Notes under the pieces: generated by a model
The model's database searches: none
What the model was told of the DNA's origin: nothing
The model's input: the letters and a program-made list of their open reading frames with translations, nothing else
Translations under genes and position numbers: made by a program
Shown here: piece after piece, positions 1 through 12,455 of the stretch
Layout of the letters: each line of letters opens with the position of its first letter
How positions within the stretch are numbered: position 1 is the first letter of the stretch
Source: Chondrilla cf. caribensis
Lineage: Eukaryota; Porifera; Demospongiae; Chondrillida; Chondrillidae
Direction of reading: 5' to 3'
Length of the DNA: 64,000 nt
Assembly (NCBI GenBank): GCA_964020155.1
Contig: OZ026547.1
Span: 4,595,509-4,659,508, forward strand

Positions 1-356
1 GCCAGACTTACAAGAGTGTTTACTGCATGGGATACTAGTGTACGAAGGCTTATCAGTCGTAAGAGGAAATCACGATGTCTCTCAGCTAAGCACACTACCA
101 TGGCAGCATGGCTGGATGTATATAGCCAGCAAATTGGAGAGAAGATGCCACATTTAGATCAAGTGCATCTCCCTCACTTCCTTACAAAGAAGGCAGTTTA
201 CCAGATAATGAAGAGTAAGTAAGGGGTAAAAAGTGGTCACCATGCATATTATGTATGATGAGCAGTAGTACACGTATGGACGCAAAAGATAAGCTTCACT
301 ACAACAATACAAAAATTTCTGAAAATGTTTTCACTTTCCCCCCTATACATATATGC

Positions 357-712
357 TAGTGCTGGGACGATTAATCGATTAATCGATTAATCAATCGATT
401 TTCATTTCAAATCTGATTATCAATAATAGTGCAAGCAAATTGATTAATCACAGGAAGTAATTAAGTGAGTAGAACAGGAAGCCATCCTCACCTTATTACC
501 CAGAACCTTCACTCGATGGGTTCAATTTCATTCCTGAAATATGAGGACTCTACGAACTTCACTTCATGTCTATTGGATGACTACTCCATCTAATAACGTG
601 GGAGTGGTTTCCGGTCGTGCCCACTTAATTGCTTCCGGTGATTAATCAATTAATCAATCGGTTAATATGTACTGATAATCAATTTGAAAATTACAGCTGA
701 TTCCCAGCCCTA
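357..712. mobile_element. Non-autonomous hAT-like element, copy 1
   Basis: It is bounded by 11-bp imperfect terminal inverted repeats, TAGTGCTGGGA on the left and TCCCAGCCCTA on the right. It contains clustered ATTAATCGATTAATC-like palindromes near both ends. The internal part (about 505-640) is clearly similar to 29370-29530, a second copy. It lies in the first intron of the DUF7869-type gene. It has no coding capacity. The hAT assignment rests only on the TIR style and is tentative. Confidence 0.55.
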
Positions 713-882
713 ATATATACAGTGGGACCTGTATAATCCGGTCACCATTGGGCACAAAATTAGTGGGTGTATTAAGTAGGTGGCTTCATTACAGATTGAA
801 TTTTATACAATTTCAGCCTATTTTGTACCTTGGCAAAGTGACAACATTAGACAGGTGACCACTCATGCAGGTTTCATTGTAT

Positions 883-1376
883 ATACGGTACTTTCCATAG
901 TAAATTGGACAATGTCAGGCAGTCTGACTGGTGACCGTCTGGGTGTTGACCGCTGAATGACCAGGTGTTGACCGTCGCTTGTCATCGCATTGACTGAGAG
1001 TGTTGGTATAATAATAGTGACAGGTTTGATGTCACGTGACATCAAACCCGCCGTAAAACGAAGAGCGCTTTATGATTTACGTACATGCGCACTGTTTTCC
1101 GTATCATATTTCAATGATTTTCTTCGCCACTTATGAAGTACATAGGTATAAGTGAGGGACATGGAAAATTACTCCCCGATTTCCTTGTACGAATTTGATG
1201 AATACACCATTCTCCTCAAACGCAAAAGAAAACTACAATCACGCTTTGATTATGTAATGCTAACTGCCCAGTGTTCGACCGCTGACCGCTGACCGACTGT
1301 CGACCATCCGCTTACTGACCGCTGGTCTGACTGCCTGACATCGTCCAATTTACTATGGAAAGTACCGCATGTATAT
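883..1376. mobile_element. Foldback MITE, about 0.5 kb
   Basis: The terminal inverted repeats are about 43 bp (886-928 against 1325-1366), beginning ACGGTACTTTCCATAGTAAA. The interior carries repeated GACCGCTGACC-like words next to both TIRs. It lies in intron 1 of the DUF7869-type locus. No ORF of interest. Confidence 0.75.
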
Positions 1377-4142
1377 ATAATATCGTCTACTTGCCTCGTA
1401 CATCACATGACACTTTTGGATATATCCATGTTATATCTGATTTATGTATGTAGCTAACATTACATATTGTATACAAAAGTGTAAAAAATACTACATGTAT
1501 ATAGGACTCCAAGAAACTGGACGTATACGATAGGCAGTTGAAGCTGTATTGTCGGCACTTTTGTTTGACCTGTCTCTCATTAGAGATGTTACTATTTTTA
1601 GAACACATGCCAACCGTTTGATAGGCGATCAAAAGCTGTATGACAGGCGGCCAACACCCGTATGGTCATTTTCCAGTATTTTTAATGAAAAGTACATATG
1701 TACATACATACAAGTGTAGTATTGTGCAAACTTTGCATGCTTATTAGCATCACCACAGTATAGGGCATTCCCAGGACACAATAAAAATGGCATGAGAGCA
1801 TCCAACAAAATTACTTCACTTGTTTGCACGTATGTACGTACATACAGATTCACTCATGGAAGAAGGACTTCACGGTGAAGATATCATCTCCTTCCAGCAC
1901 TTTGTAAAAGTCTGGAATACTGAATTTAAAAAAGTAGTTATTCCTAAAGTGAGCATAATATACTGAGTCCACTTCCTCATTATTTCATATCCTGTATTAT
2001 GCTCACTATATTTCCATCATATGTATGTATACAGATGAGCCGGTTTAGCAAGTGCGATCTATGCATACAATATAGTGATCAAAGGCAAAAGGTCTGTGGT
2101 GACAAAGAGGCAACAAGGTCGTTGGAAGACAGCTATTCTAGGCATCTAAAGCATGTGCTGTAAGTGCAATGCAAACAAACTGTGAATGTATGTACAGTAC
2201 TATTTTTGTATTGACAAAACAAACCTACTAAACTCATAACAATGAATAAATAACATAAACCAAAGCTTATAACTAGAGTCTCACTGAGCAAAGTAAAAGT
2301 TGGTGAATTTGTATGTAGTACATAATTCAGATTAGAAGTAAGACCAGTACTGGTATGTAGAATGTTTTTACTATTTTTTTTAAACCTTCAAATTAACATA
2401 TGTATCACCATGTACACGGTCATCCACACAAATGTGCTAATTGAGCCAGAACTGTCATAGCCAAGTTGCAAATATAGTGCGTCACAAAATGATTGCAACC
2501 ATCATTTTGCACAATAAGACTTGAATTTCAAATTACAGAACAGACTGTGAACAAAAGACCACCATTACCATTAATAATTTTATGTACATAACGTACTTGC
2601 ATAAGTATGTACATCCCCCACTGTAAGAACATGTACCCCAATGTGGGGGCGTATTAAATTAACTAATTAAAGATAAAAGTACATTCACTATGTACTTACT
2701 AGGGTATATTTGTGATGTGACCTGGGAACTTTCAAGTGGAATGAAATAATTAATCATTCCATATTATAATAATTAGATTAATAGTACTAACTTATAATTG
2801 CCTCCACACTAACTAATAATTACTACGTAGGCAAGTTAATGGGGTAGGTATTACAAATGGCCCTGGGCCTACACCCTCGGCTAATCCATTCCTAACACTC
2901 GGTACATCCGCACAGGACACACCGAAAGTGCAGGACTTAACTGCAATATTTTCCATAGAACGGAAAGAAAGAAGTATTATAAGCATAGAGAGAAGGCCCG
3001 GAATGATCCAGCTAAGTACCTGTGTGTAATCATAGATGGCATGGACCAGGCGAAAACAAACGTACCACAGCTACCTAAGATGGCTAAATCAGCACAGAAC
3101 TTGTGGTGACTACGGACTCATGTCACTGGTAAGTAGTTGCAACCGTATGTACACCATGGCTCTAACAGTAAACAATTTACTGAAAACAGCAAATGTGTAA
3201 ATGGTTAATCTGTGTCAAATACACTACGTATGTATGTACATACGTAGGTGCACTTGTACATACAAGAGCAGATGGCGGGAAGTGCCCCTATATTTTCATT
3301 GACCTCCATCAGTGGCCATCCACCAGCAATACAACTATTGCTATATTGTTGTACGTCATCAACCAGCAAGAGCAATTGCCACAGGTTAGTGGTGTGAGTA
3401 AAACTCAATACTGTAACATTACATGTCAACTGAAATAATATAATACATATATTATATAAAACACATTCTAAATGACAATCGTGTTGAAAATTATGACAAA
3501 CCAAACTGCTAAAATTACAAATTTTGCTAACAGTTACACTGCCATGTGCCAGTAAGCTGAGTTAAGGATTCCAAAGTTTATTTTTTCTACTTCAGGTTTT
3601 GTATTTGCAGCTAGACAACTGCTTTAAAGAGAACAAAAACCGGTATTTGCTAGCTTTTTGTGCTCTTCTGGTAGAGTTGAAAATATTTCGTAAGGTATGT
3701 ACTAAACAAATGTATACACACACATCCACGTATGCATGCACACAATGAAACATGCATGCAGTAAATTGTTACATACGTAATACTTTTCCTGCCTTACATG
3801 ATAACAAAAATACACTGATTTGGGTATTTTAATCACTGTAGGTCAAAATCAATTTTCTCCCAGTATGTCATACCCACGAAGACATTGACCAGTTGTTTTC
3901 AAAGATATCACAACGCTTGGAAAAGACAGGTGCTGAAACTCTATCAGGTAATATGGTATGCCTATGGCAATGCATAGTGCTGTAACACTTCATTTATACT
4001 AACCAAATGTTAGCAAAGAAAATGCTTAGGTTTTGGATGATTGTTATTTAATTTTAACAATGATGGTACATACATACAAAGAATACAATTGAATACGAAG
4101 AATTTTGTATTCGTTGTGATTCTGTACATGCCTGTACCTGTG

Positions 4143-4431
4143 TCTAACAAGCTAGCCTATGTCCCTCCAACACTTCCTGGGCGGAAAGGAGACTGTCTAG
4201 CACAAATAACAATTAGTTCACACATGACAGGTTAACACTTGGCTGCTTACAACAAAAGTTGCAGATCTAAGGCAATTCATTAAATTTTTCATGCACCAGA
4301 TTCAGGGTGAGAACCATCTGAATGGTCAATTATCACGTGACAAAGGTGCTAACTAATGACCATTTGTGCTGGGCTGTCTCCTGCGGTTTCCACCCAGGAG
4401 TAAATAGAGGGAGATGGGCTAGCTTGTTAGA
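4143..4431. mobile_element. Foldback MITE, about 290 bp, with long inverted arms
   Basis: TCTAACAAGCTAGCC at the left end is inverted at the right end (GGCTAGCTTGTTAGA), and the similarity continues inward for roughly 100 bp on each side with mismatches. It sits in intron 7 of the DUF7869-type locus. The short ORF from 4041 overlaps it and is not a gene. Confidence 0.7.
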
Positions 4432-5320
4432 CTAGACTGTAACTGTGCTATAATGTATGCATGCGGCTATTGCATGAGTGCCTAATCTACTGTGCTACTA
4501 GGACTTTCTAGGGTTATTACAGAAAGCTAACACCCACAGCCATCTGTAATAATAATGAAAGACCTATATAATGCAAAGGAATGGCTGAAGGATAGCATAA
4601 ATGATATCCATGGACATTCGGAGCCACTCTGCAAGTTTGAATTGGATAGTGACAACAAGTCTCAGCTATTCACTGCTAAATGGTCAGATGGAACATGGAA
4701 AAATCATGGACAGTTGCTTATTAAGGTACTGTTGGGAAAACCAGGCAGACTGGTCTGGATCCCATAACATGTTAATACGTAGCATTAAGACTAATACCTC
4801 ATTCACAATTCAGGGTCATCCCATGGGCTCACCTGAACTTGACGAACCTTCTTTAGAGGCCTTGGACTTGACGTTGCTCGCAACAGACATTGAAAAGTAG
4901 CTCCAATGGCTTTCCACAGCGGCACACGCAGAGTGGCGGGGTTTCTTTGAAAATCTTGTGTAAGAGTTGACCACCGTAGATTCAACACATCTCTGGCTTC
5001 TTGAGGAACTACAAGTGAAAGCAACAGCACAGAGATCAAGAAGGGCAGAAAACAACTCCTGTGTTACGTATGATTACATCTTCGCATCTGAACAAACAGC
5101 GGAAAGCCACGTAAGTACGGCAAGACAGTGTTTAAGCCGTTGATTAGCACTACATCCACGCCCAACACAGACTATCTCTTAAATATAGATTACCTATGAT
5201 CCTATAACTCGGCATTACACTGGCCTCCTCCATCGATACACAAAAATTATGAATTGACAGCTGCTATGACATGTTTCAATGGCGTAGTCTCGCGTCGCAC
5301 CACATCTCTCCTCCATTTTC

Positions 5321-5372
5321 ATGCTAACGTCATTGCATCGGCGAGATGGAGACGATGCAATGACGTCAGCAT
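5321..5372. repeat. 20-bp-stem hairpin containing TGACGTCA
   Basis: ATGCTAACGTCATTGCATCG is followed by a 12-base loop and its inverted copy with one mismatch. The right stem contains TGACGTCA, identical to a CRE/ATF core. A second short hairpin follows at 5381-5430 (GTAATTCGAG ... CTCGAATTAC, with a GC-rich loop). Both lie in the long last intron of the DUF7869-type locus and are probably pieces of a foldback element. Confidence 0.6.
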
Positions 5373-6049
5373 AAACAAGTAATTCGAGTTGAAAAGCTCG
5401 TGGGGCTGCCGCCCCCCGCACTCGAATTACTTTGAGGTCTTTCTTAGGTTTAGAAGAACCTTCGCTGAAGTTATTACGTTCGGCGAAGCTTCAGCACAAA
5501 AATTCTAGCCCAATTTCGAATTGTCGGCACAGGGTAGTTATAACGGACATCAGTACTTAGGAGATTTCGGGCGTTTAATGATTGGAATGTTAAATAATTA
5601 TCACCTACGTCACGACTCACGAATATTTGATTGCGCAATAATATCGTTTAGGCGACAGACTTCGCGAGAAATAACATGTTTTATGCAACTATGTAATGCT
5701 GAAATGCGATCAGGATACAATCAAACATTATCCCCACTTGCATTAGGTGAAATTAAACTCATGCGCTAGAAAAACATATCGGATCAGGCCAAAAAGCGCC
5801 TATACCATCGACAATCTAAACAATATCCCAATTACACGAAAGGTTCACGATCAGATTACCTTAAAAACCCACGCGCACTATTCATCACTGTACAAAATTT
5901 AGATACATACCTGTAAGAATCTTCCAAGTTAACGTGGATCGCAGACGATCTTCAGGAACCTTGCAATGTTCGAAGCGATGGCAGTTACGTCATAACACCT
6001 TGCGCAATAACTATAGAAACGTCACATTAAATGGCTGCTAGGAAGGTCG

Positions 6050-6378
6050 TTTCTCAAAAATCGTGTTAGGCGCATGAGTAGATGGCCTTTTTCTCGTATT
6101 ATTATATTTTATAACGATAGAGAACAACGTCGACTACAATCTGACGGTGAGGGAAAACGTTATAAGCAGGTATGTTGAAGTTATGCAAACATTTCGCCTA
6201 TTTTCCCTGCGTTTTATGCGCATTTCAGGACATTTTCAGTTATAACTCCTGTATTTCAGCTTATAACATCTTCCCTCACGGCAGATCTTTAGATATTGAT
6301 ACATTCTTTCAATTGGTACCAATTTGAAAACCATCCGAGGCCATCTACTCATGCGCAAAAAGCGATTTTTCGGCAAAA
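6050..6378. mobile_element. Foldback MITE, about 0.33 kb
   Basis: Left arm 6055-6090 (AAAATCG..GCGCATGAGTAGATGGCC) is inverted at 6341-6372 (GGCCATCTACTCATGCGC). Nearer the centre, GTGAGGGAAAACGTTATAAG near 6146-6170 pairs with CTTATAACATCTTCCCTCAC near 6259-6279. The surroundings up to about 6700 are AT-rich and without a recognised gene. Confidence 0.65.
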
Positions 6379-7139
6379 GTATAATATTTTTATGATGTGT
6401 TTATAGCTTCTTGATACAAGATATTGAATCAATTTTTTATTTAGACTTTAAAAGAATGTTAAAAATATTGGTATGAATGACAAAAACGATCCATTATCAT
6501 TCCTTCGCTTCGTAAACGCGGTATATAATTCAGGGTTGGTTTGCGTCCGCCATTTTGTTCCCATTTTCGGGGTCCGTTATAATGACCCTGTGGGTGTTTG
6601 AAATCGGCCATCTTTTTTCGCGCAATATAAATTATAATATAAATTTTTGTTGCTGTTACGCGTAGGAACAAATATTATATATTATAAATTATTGAGAATA
6701 TTATTATTGTGACCCATTAATCATTGAAGAATGATTGTATTAACTGTTTTGAAAAACAAAATAATAAAATGAAATAAAATATATTATATATCTAGCTTAG
6801 CCGTGGCTTTGTACCTTGAAACACTTCAATGGATACAGAATAACATTGCTACGTTAAATGCTGAGAGCGCTTCGAGGTTATTGCCTGGGCATAAGTTACT
6901 GCTGGCTGGTGCCTTTGATGTATGACGTCATTGGGTAATAAAATATTCTACACCGCCCTTCTATGTACATGCACGATGATTCGCTTCAAATTTGCCTACT
7001 TGGCCCAGTTTTAATTTTCCCCTCATCTTTTGCAAGCCAAGTTCAGTAGCGCCATATAGCTAGCTATATCTCATTTCGGCTGATGCACAAAACTTAATTC
7101 TACATAGCTACCCTGACTTTAATGCAACAAATACGTGGA

Positions 7140-7352
7140 AATTACAATTTTAATGCACGAGTGCAATTCGCACTTATACTACACAAGTACAATTTTTTAC
7201 TTTTACTGCACAAGTGCAAATTTGCACTTTTACTACACGAGTGCAAATTTGTACTTCATACAACACGAGTGCAAATTTGCACTTTTACTACACGAGTGCA
7301 AATTTGTACTTCATACTACACGGGTGCAAATTTGCACTTTACTACACGACGC
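7140..7352. repeat. Minisatellite built on the palindrome AGTGCAAATTTGCACT
   Basis: Units of about 27 bp alternate between TTTGCACTTTTACTACACG and TTTGTACTTCATACTACACG variants, giving a ~54-bp higher-order period. Each unit carries a near-perfect 16-bp palindrome around AAATTT. The cysteine-rich ORFs in all three plus frames are repeat translations, not genes. It lies just upstream of the last DUF7869-type exon. Confidence 0.85.
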
Positions 7353-7837
7353 AGGTAGGACATGTCAGCATCGAACGTAGAGTTAGAGAGAATCTAGCTA
7401 CTTGAATAACTTGACAATTTGATGTACCTTCTTAAATTTGCCATGATCCTTCATTTTAGGTTTATATTGGGCCATATCAGCCCCGTCAAAACCTAATCAC
7501 CGCAGTTGAAAACACAAACAGCTTGGAGATTGGGCAACTGGTAGCAATATTATGTGAGGACTGGCATGCAGACCCAGCAATTGGCGAGTGTTCAGAATTG
7601 GGAGGCGAAGAAATAGGAATCAGGTGGCTAGAAGGCAGCTATTCTTCAGCATGGACGTTGTGCAAGGTACCTGATCCTCAGGACAAGCGCAGAAAAGTTG
7701 ACTGGATGCAAAATGTGCCCAGAAGTTCAATTATCTTGTACAATTTTAAGCTTACTACCAAAAAGCATCTAAGGAAGCATACTGTTTTAGAACTTAAGAA
7801 ACTCTATGAACAAGCACGCATGCAAACACCTATGTAA

Positions 7838-9799
7838 TTTGACATCACATCATGTAAATTTTGAACAATTTATTCATAATATTATAATAACCATCCTTAC
7901 CTGCACAATTTGTGTCATTATTTGCACTACTTGAATAGACCCTTTGTATGCAGAGAGATATTAATTCATGGGATAATGATTACATGATCAATAAATTTCC
8001 AACATAGTTAAAATCTTTGCACTTTATTGCCAAATTGCTTCAAAATTTGAGGCTAACAAATAAAAAATACTTTAACGGTTTATGGGAGATCGTGTTTTAT
8101 GTACAAATAGATGTATCACCATCTCATGTGCGACATGCCCATTAGCCCCTTAATGTCTTCTAGTGATTGCCAATTTTTTCTGTGTGACTTCTTTCCTTAT
8201 ATTTCATTTTATGAATGTCCGAGAGGAAATCAGAAGTTTTTGAAGTGCCTTTAGATGTATTTAGTAAAGGACACTTTGAAAGATTGGCTTCTATAATTTT
8301 CGATATATTGAAATGTTTAGAAAGATGCAAAAATACACAAAAATGGATACATGAACATAGTGTATTCAAATGTAAATAAAAGTCAGATAAAATTATGAGG
8401 ATTGCTCATCTAGGTATGTATAATAATCAGTCAGGGAATGGAGGACAAAGTTGGGATGGAACTATTATTATTATGGCAAAGATAGTAATTGGTTAGTTGT
8501 CATTGGAATGCAATCTGTGGAAATGGAAAGTAGCTTTTCAAGTCCTCCTGTCAACAAAAATAACAGTGGTCAAATACTAGGTACTTGGAAGCAAAGTGGA
8601 TTCTGAATTATCAATGACTTTTCTGTTTTATTCATCATGGGGTAGGGATTGGGAAATTAGTTGCTGAGGACGTCTATAAAGCAACCATGCTGTGTCCATG
8701 TTAACAGACCTTTACAATCATGCCAGAATTTTAACATAGGTTTTGACATGATCAAAACTGATTTTAGGTATGTAGTGAGGTATTTGCATGGGGTACACCT
8801 TGTATATATTTGATATTAGATTCACTAATCTAATATCAAATAAATCAAGTAAATCTTCAAATGAGTTAGAGGGTGTAGTTTGGCATGAATTTTCATTTTG
8901 GTGCACTGTCATTATTTACAGGTGTAGTGATATCTGAATATGTAGAGATTAATGTTGAAATATCATATTTGGGTGCTCAAAGAGATCAGACAAAGACAGG
9001 AAAGTTTTGTTCTATTGTAATCCAGCAGTGCTAAAGGATTGGGATATTGCAGAACTGTAACTGAGCAAGACGACAATATGCAATCGAATAGGCCAGTATG
9101 TAGAGCTCACTGGTGCTATACCCACCACCTACAACCCACACAATGTCATACTAAACGGAAACAGCCAGTCTCTGGTGAAAATGTATGAACTAGTAACCTT
9201 AGTAGTAGAATGCTGTGGAAAAGATTCTGATATATATTAGCTAGTTTACATTTCAAGAGTGTTAATTTAACATGCTTTGAAAAGAGAGAAAAGAACCAGA
9301 GTACAAACATGACTTATACTAGTGCACAAGACTGTCAGGAGAGATGTGCCCAAGAAGTTGCTAGTTCTTAAATCAATACTTGTTCTTTGTGGACCTAAAT
9401 TCTTGAATTTGAATTTGTATGGTATCTAGTCTCATATGTATATACTCAAATGTAATTTGAGTTTAGTATACGTTAGGTACCATATTTAAGTAAGCGACTT
9501 TCTCGACATAAATGGACAACATTATGCCACTGAAGAACTTCATAAGTTTCTTGAAAGGGGCAGGGAACCAATGAAATCCTGTTGGGGGGACAAAAATTTG
9601 TGGGAAAAGTCAGTCTTGGGTGGAAATGGATAAACTTGTAGAATATGGTGGGAGAGGTTCTCAAATTGCAATCTTTGAATTTGCCATCCTCTATTAATCT
9701 TAATCATGTACTTTCTTGCCACTCAAAAATATAGGGTGACGTCATGCAATTAATGACTTCAATTCATAAACTTCAATGTTGGAAGAAGGATAGTCCCGA
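7838..9799. other. Intergenic, AT-rich; one perfect hairpin, no recognised gene
   Basis: After the DUF7869-type stop there are AATAAA-like signals (for example near 7989) that could serve as poly(A) sites. At 8808-8841 a perfect 15-bp-stem hairpin (ATTTGATATTAGATT, 4-base loop) occurs. A stretch at about 8990-9235 reads like weak coding sequence on the plus strand but has an early stop and no recognised domain. Confidence 0.5.
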
Positions 9800-9857
9800 C
9801 TAACAGGCATGAAGAGTAGGGATCGCAGGTTGTACTTGAACCTCACCAAACTCACCT

Positions 9858-10054
9858 TTTTCTTCAAGTATTTGTAGTCTCTTCTCCAACTGTTGTATGA
9901 TCTGGTGAAGTGACTTGATCTCTACTTGTGAAAACTTCACTTTCTTTTCAAGTTGTGAAAATTCTTTTTGCCAATCAGTGATACCCCCCATACTGGTAGT
10001 CACCACACAAAACAAGAGAGCCACTTGTACAAAGACCTGAATGCTTGGAGACAT
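9858..10054 (-). CDS. First exon of a secreted coiled-coil protein
   Basis: ATG at 10054 opens a hydrophobic leader (VFVQVALLFCVVTTSM) that looks like a signal peptide. A heptad-patterned, charged coiled coil follows (FSQLEKKVKFSQVEIKSLHQ ... QLEKRLQILEEK). A consensus donor (AAG|GTGAGT) falls at 9857, so the exon probably ends there; read through, the ORF stops at 9800. I could not find the next exon. The layout (leader, coiled coil, then presumably collagen-like exons) matches the neighbouring damaged collagen-like segment, so these may be tandem copies of a short secreted collagen-like gene. That last step is inference. Confidence 0.5.
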
Positions 10055-10297
10055 AACTGTAGCTCCAGGTGCTAGTTTGTGGTAACTACAACAGAACAGG
10101 CTGTGTTATAGACATTGGGGAGTAGGTCATATTTTAATGATATTCATTGTTTTGTAGGTATGCTCAATGAATATCTATGTGAACAGTGTTGTCCATTGAT
10201 AATACACAGAGAATAGGAAGTGATATGAGAGCCCCCCACACCACATGAACATGGAATCCTAAGTAATTCTGCTTTGGCATTGAACAAGTTGATTCAA

Positions 10298-10584
10298 TTA
10301 TGTGTGGGAGTTGAGGTCACATATGCAGTCACAGGCACCTCCTGAGTTGTACTTGCAAGACTCTCTCATGTCCATTGTAATTGATTTAGCAATGCTTGCT
10401 TTGTTGAACCCTGAAATGAAATTACTGTATGTCTTCCCATAATGTAATTTGCTACTTGGTAGGTTTGACTGAATCCTTGGAAAAGTACTCACTTGTGCAT
10501 TTTTAACACCTCCCGTTGCTCCTGGACATCTAGAAGTTCCTTGTGGTCCTAGTTGATCCCCTATCTCCAACAGTTCCTTTTTCC
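10298..10584 (-). pseudogene. Collagen-like Gly-X-Y exon with a frameshift, plus a C-terminal exon
   Basis: Exon 10493-10584 (flanked by AG and GTGAGT) reads as Gly-X-Y repeats in two frames: KGTVGDRGST first, then after a one-base slip GPQGTSRCPGATGG. Exon 10298-10410 follows an AG acceptor and encodes a short Cys-containing tail ending at TAA (KYNSGGACDCICDLNSHT). A diverged copy of the tail exon lies at 10960-11080. Short-chain collagen-like secreted proteins are common in sponges. The slip suggests a broken copy, though a missed micro-intron cannot be excluded. Confidence 0.4.
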
Positions 10585-10791
10585 CTAAAATGACGAGGAG
10601 GTCTTTAAGAGATAAACAGTACAAATCGTGTATTGATTGAATGATAAATGCTATATGCATTGTGTATTTGTAGGCATATATTTGCTCAAAATATCTAAGC
10701 TCAGTGTATGCTGAGAACCCTATGCCTTATACCCTCACACAATATGCAAGAATCCTTTATAATTTTGCTTCAGTGTAAACTAGTTTGTTCA

Positions 10792-10794
<3 letters not shown>

Positions 10795-10836
<42 letters not shown>

Positions 10837-10858
10837 TTGTGTGTGTATGCGTGTTTGT
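10795..10858. repeat. (TG)n microsatellite
   Basis: About 38 bp of pure TG followed by imperfect TG repeats. Confidence 0.9.
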
Positions 10859-11456
10859 GAGCAGTAAAGCTGTACCTTAGTGGCACTTAGTGGCACACTC
10901 TGAGGTCTAGTTACAATCAGAATAGTGTCTACTCGTGTTTTGCTGTATAATTGTGACAAAACTGAGATTATATATTTGCCATTGGTTGTGTCTATTGTAA
11001 CAGATCCAGCAATGCATGCATGGTTGCACCACTAATGAAATATCTATATGTCCTCCTATAATTGAATATGTTACACTGTAAAGTTGGCGAGGGTTACATA
11101 TGCCCACCAAAACAGGTGGGGAAAGCCTTCCACAAATAGTAATACTAGCCTACCTATCCTACGAGGTTTGGTGGCGCATGAGAAAGTGGAAGGTCATTAT
11201 ATGACTACTGTGATGAATATGTTTAACTGATTATGTGCCATGATGTCATCGTAGCGCATGACCATCATTCGTCGAGAATGGGTGATTAGAATCGCCGCTT
11301 TTTAGAAAGAAGAAACTTCACATTTTAGCCTGAATGCAGTCAATAACATACACGAATGAAGTAACAGAATTGCGAGTGTCTTTACGGCAGAGAAGCGTTC
11401 GTCTACGAACAAGAGCCAATGTTGAATTTTGCAGCTGGGAGTTTGGCGTGCTTTGT

Positions 11457-11790
11457 AAGAGAATAACTCCCTCACTTTTGATTGAATTCCTTTGTTCATT
11501 TTCTTGAGACGAGCATTCTATTACTAGGTAGTAGTTAGATAAGAGAGCTATAGTCAACGACGGTTTCAGGTCAATAGAGGCTTCCTCGGCCGAGATATAA
11601 GGGATTTTCTGCTCACTATTCATTTACGAATCACTCCCTCGCTTTAATCTGATTGAATTTGTTTGTTCATTTTCTCGAGATCATCCTACTACTAGGCAGT
11701 AGTTCAATAACAGAGCTAAGTCAACGATGGTTTTGAGTCGATAGAAGCTTCCTCGGCCAAGATATATGTGATTTTTGCACCCTATTTTTA
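11457..11790. repeat. Tandem duplication, unit about 165 bp, two copies
   Basis: Copy 1 (about 11457-11617) and copy 2 (about 11630-11790) share ACTCCCTC, TTGTTCATTTTCT, GGCAGTAGTT-like and GCTTCCTCGGCC words in the same order. Several ORFs on the minus strand here are caused by this repeat; none resembles a known protein. Confidence 0.75.
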
Positions 11791-12297
11791 TGACATCAAT
11801 TGGCGTCATTGGCGTATAGTCAGTTAACAGGTGATGAATGTAATTATGTGGGTTCCCTGTTATCAGTGAGGAACCTGATAGCAATTTCATTGTATAGTAA
11901 CCATGACAACAAGAGAACACCACTGACCAAACATACCCATACCATTCCTTTGCCTTCCCTGGATGACCCCATGTCAGTAACCAGTCTCCCAAGATTTCCA
12001 TTTCTGGGGATCATTGAAGATTGCCTACAGATTGATGACCATGTTAGTACTGTATTTCCACATCTAAAATGAACTAAAGAGCACAAATATTTTCTTATTA
12101 TTGCATTGCACTAAACTGAAAGATGAAGTAGCCTTATTTCTAACAGCTGATATTTCCCACCAATCCTAGTTTTTTGGGTTGAAATTATTACAGAGGAGAT
12201 ATTACTATTTGTTCAATCCTTATTGTATTTTGATTAGTTTGTTCTTCATCCTTTGCAGCCTTCGTTTTTATGACTGTATTATTGTACGTACTTTAGT

Positions 12298-12455
12298 ATA
12301 TGTGAGTGGATCTGAGAAAGGGGTGATTTCCCACATTATCAAATAGGTTCATTGCACACAGACTGTGCTACTACTGTGCCAATTTCTCTGTCAAATTTGC
12401 ATGTGATGAGGATTATCCTGAAGGATGGGGTGTGATGTTTTTGTGCAATGCATTA
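12298..12455. repeat. MITE-end fragment plus a dispersed repeat shared with 31135-31240
   Basis: At 12298 TATGTGAGTGGATCTGAGAA resembles the terminus of the TA-flanked MITE at 36772 (TGTGGTAGGATCTGAGAAAA). From 12340 the sequence matches 31135-31240 (shared TGTGCTA, ACTGTGCCAA, GAAGGATGGGGTGTGATGTT). The plus-strand frame reads LCYYCANFSVKFACDEDYPE in one copy and LCYYCAKCAYDKDYSEGWG in the other, so it may be an old coding fragment. It directly abuts the outer end of the palindrome's left arm. Confidence 0.5.

Larger units (their letters stand above)
1..7837 (+). pseudogene. DUF7869-type gene, ten exons, with four in-frame stops (5' end outside window)
   Basis: I join exons at <1-214, 1848-1948, 2035-2159, 2959-3128, 3248-3384, 3596-3694, 3842-3947, 4502-4725, 4814-5110 and 7460-7837; every junction is GT-AG and all phases agree. 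Recognisable family motifs, in order: AWLDVYSQQIGEKMP, HLPHFLTKKAVYQIM, SRFSKCDLC, KYLCVIIDGMDQAKT, GALVHTRADGGK, LYLQLDNCFKENKN and CHTHEDIDQLFSKIS. They resemble the large invertebrate DUF7869 proteins, often suspected to derive from transposons; their biochemical role is unknown to me. In-frame stops: TGA 3107-3109, TAA 4528-4530, TAG 4898-4900 and TAA 4961-4963, each inside otherwise continuous coding text. The last exon (GQLVAILCEDWHADP) ends at a TAA near 7837. Splice sites look intact, so decay seems recent or slow. The family name is from memory of its motifs and was not searched. Confidence 0.72.

Noticed and set aside
4816..5055. Minus-strand ORFs opposite the DUF7869-type exon 9
   Set aside because: Shadows of the plus-strand exon, whose phase and splice sites fit the gene.
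1..7837. Reassigned stop codon or selenoprotein as explanation for the in-frame stops
   Set aside because: All three stop codons occur in frame, and other genes in the window (NLR, fibrinogen-related) use normal stops and have none inside.
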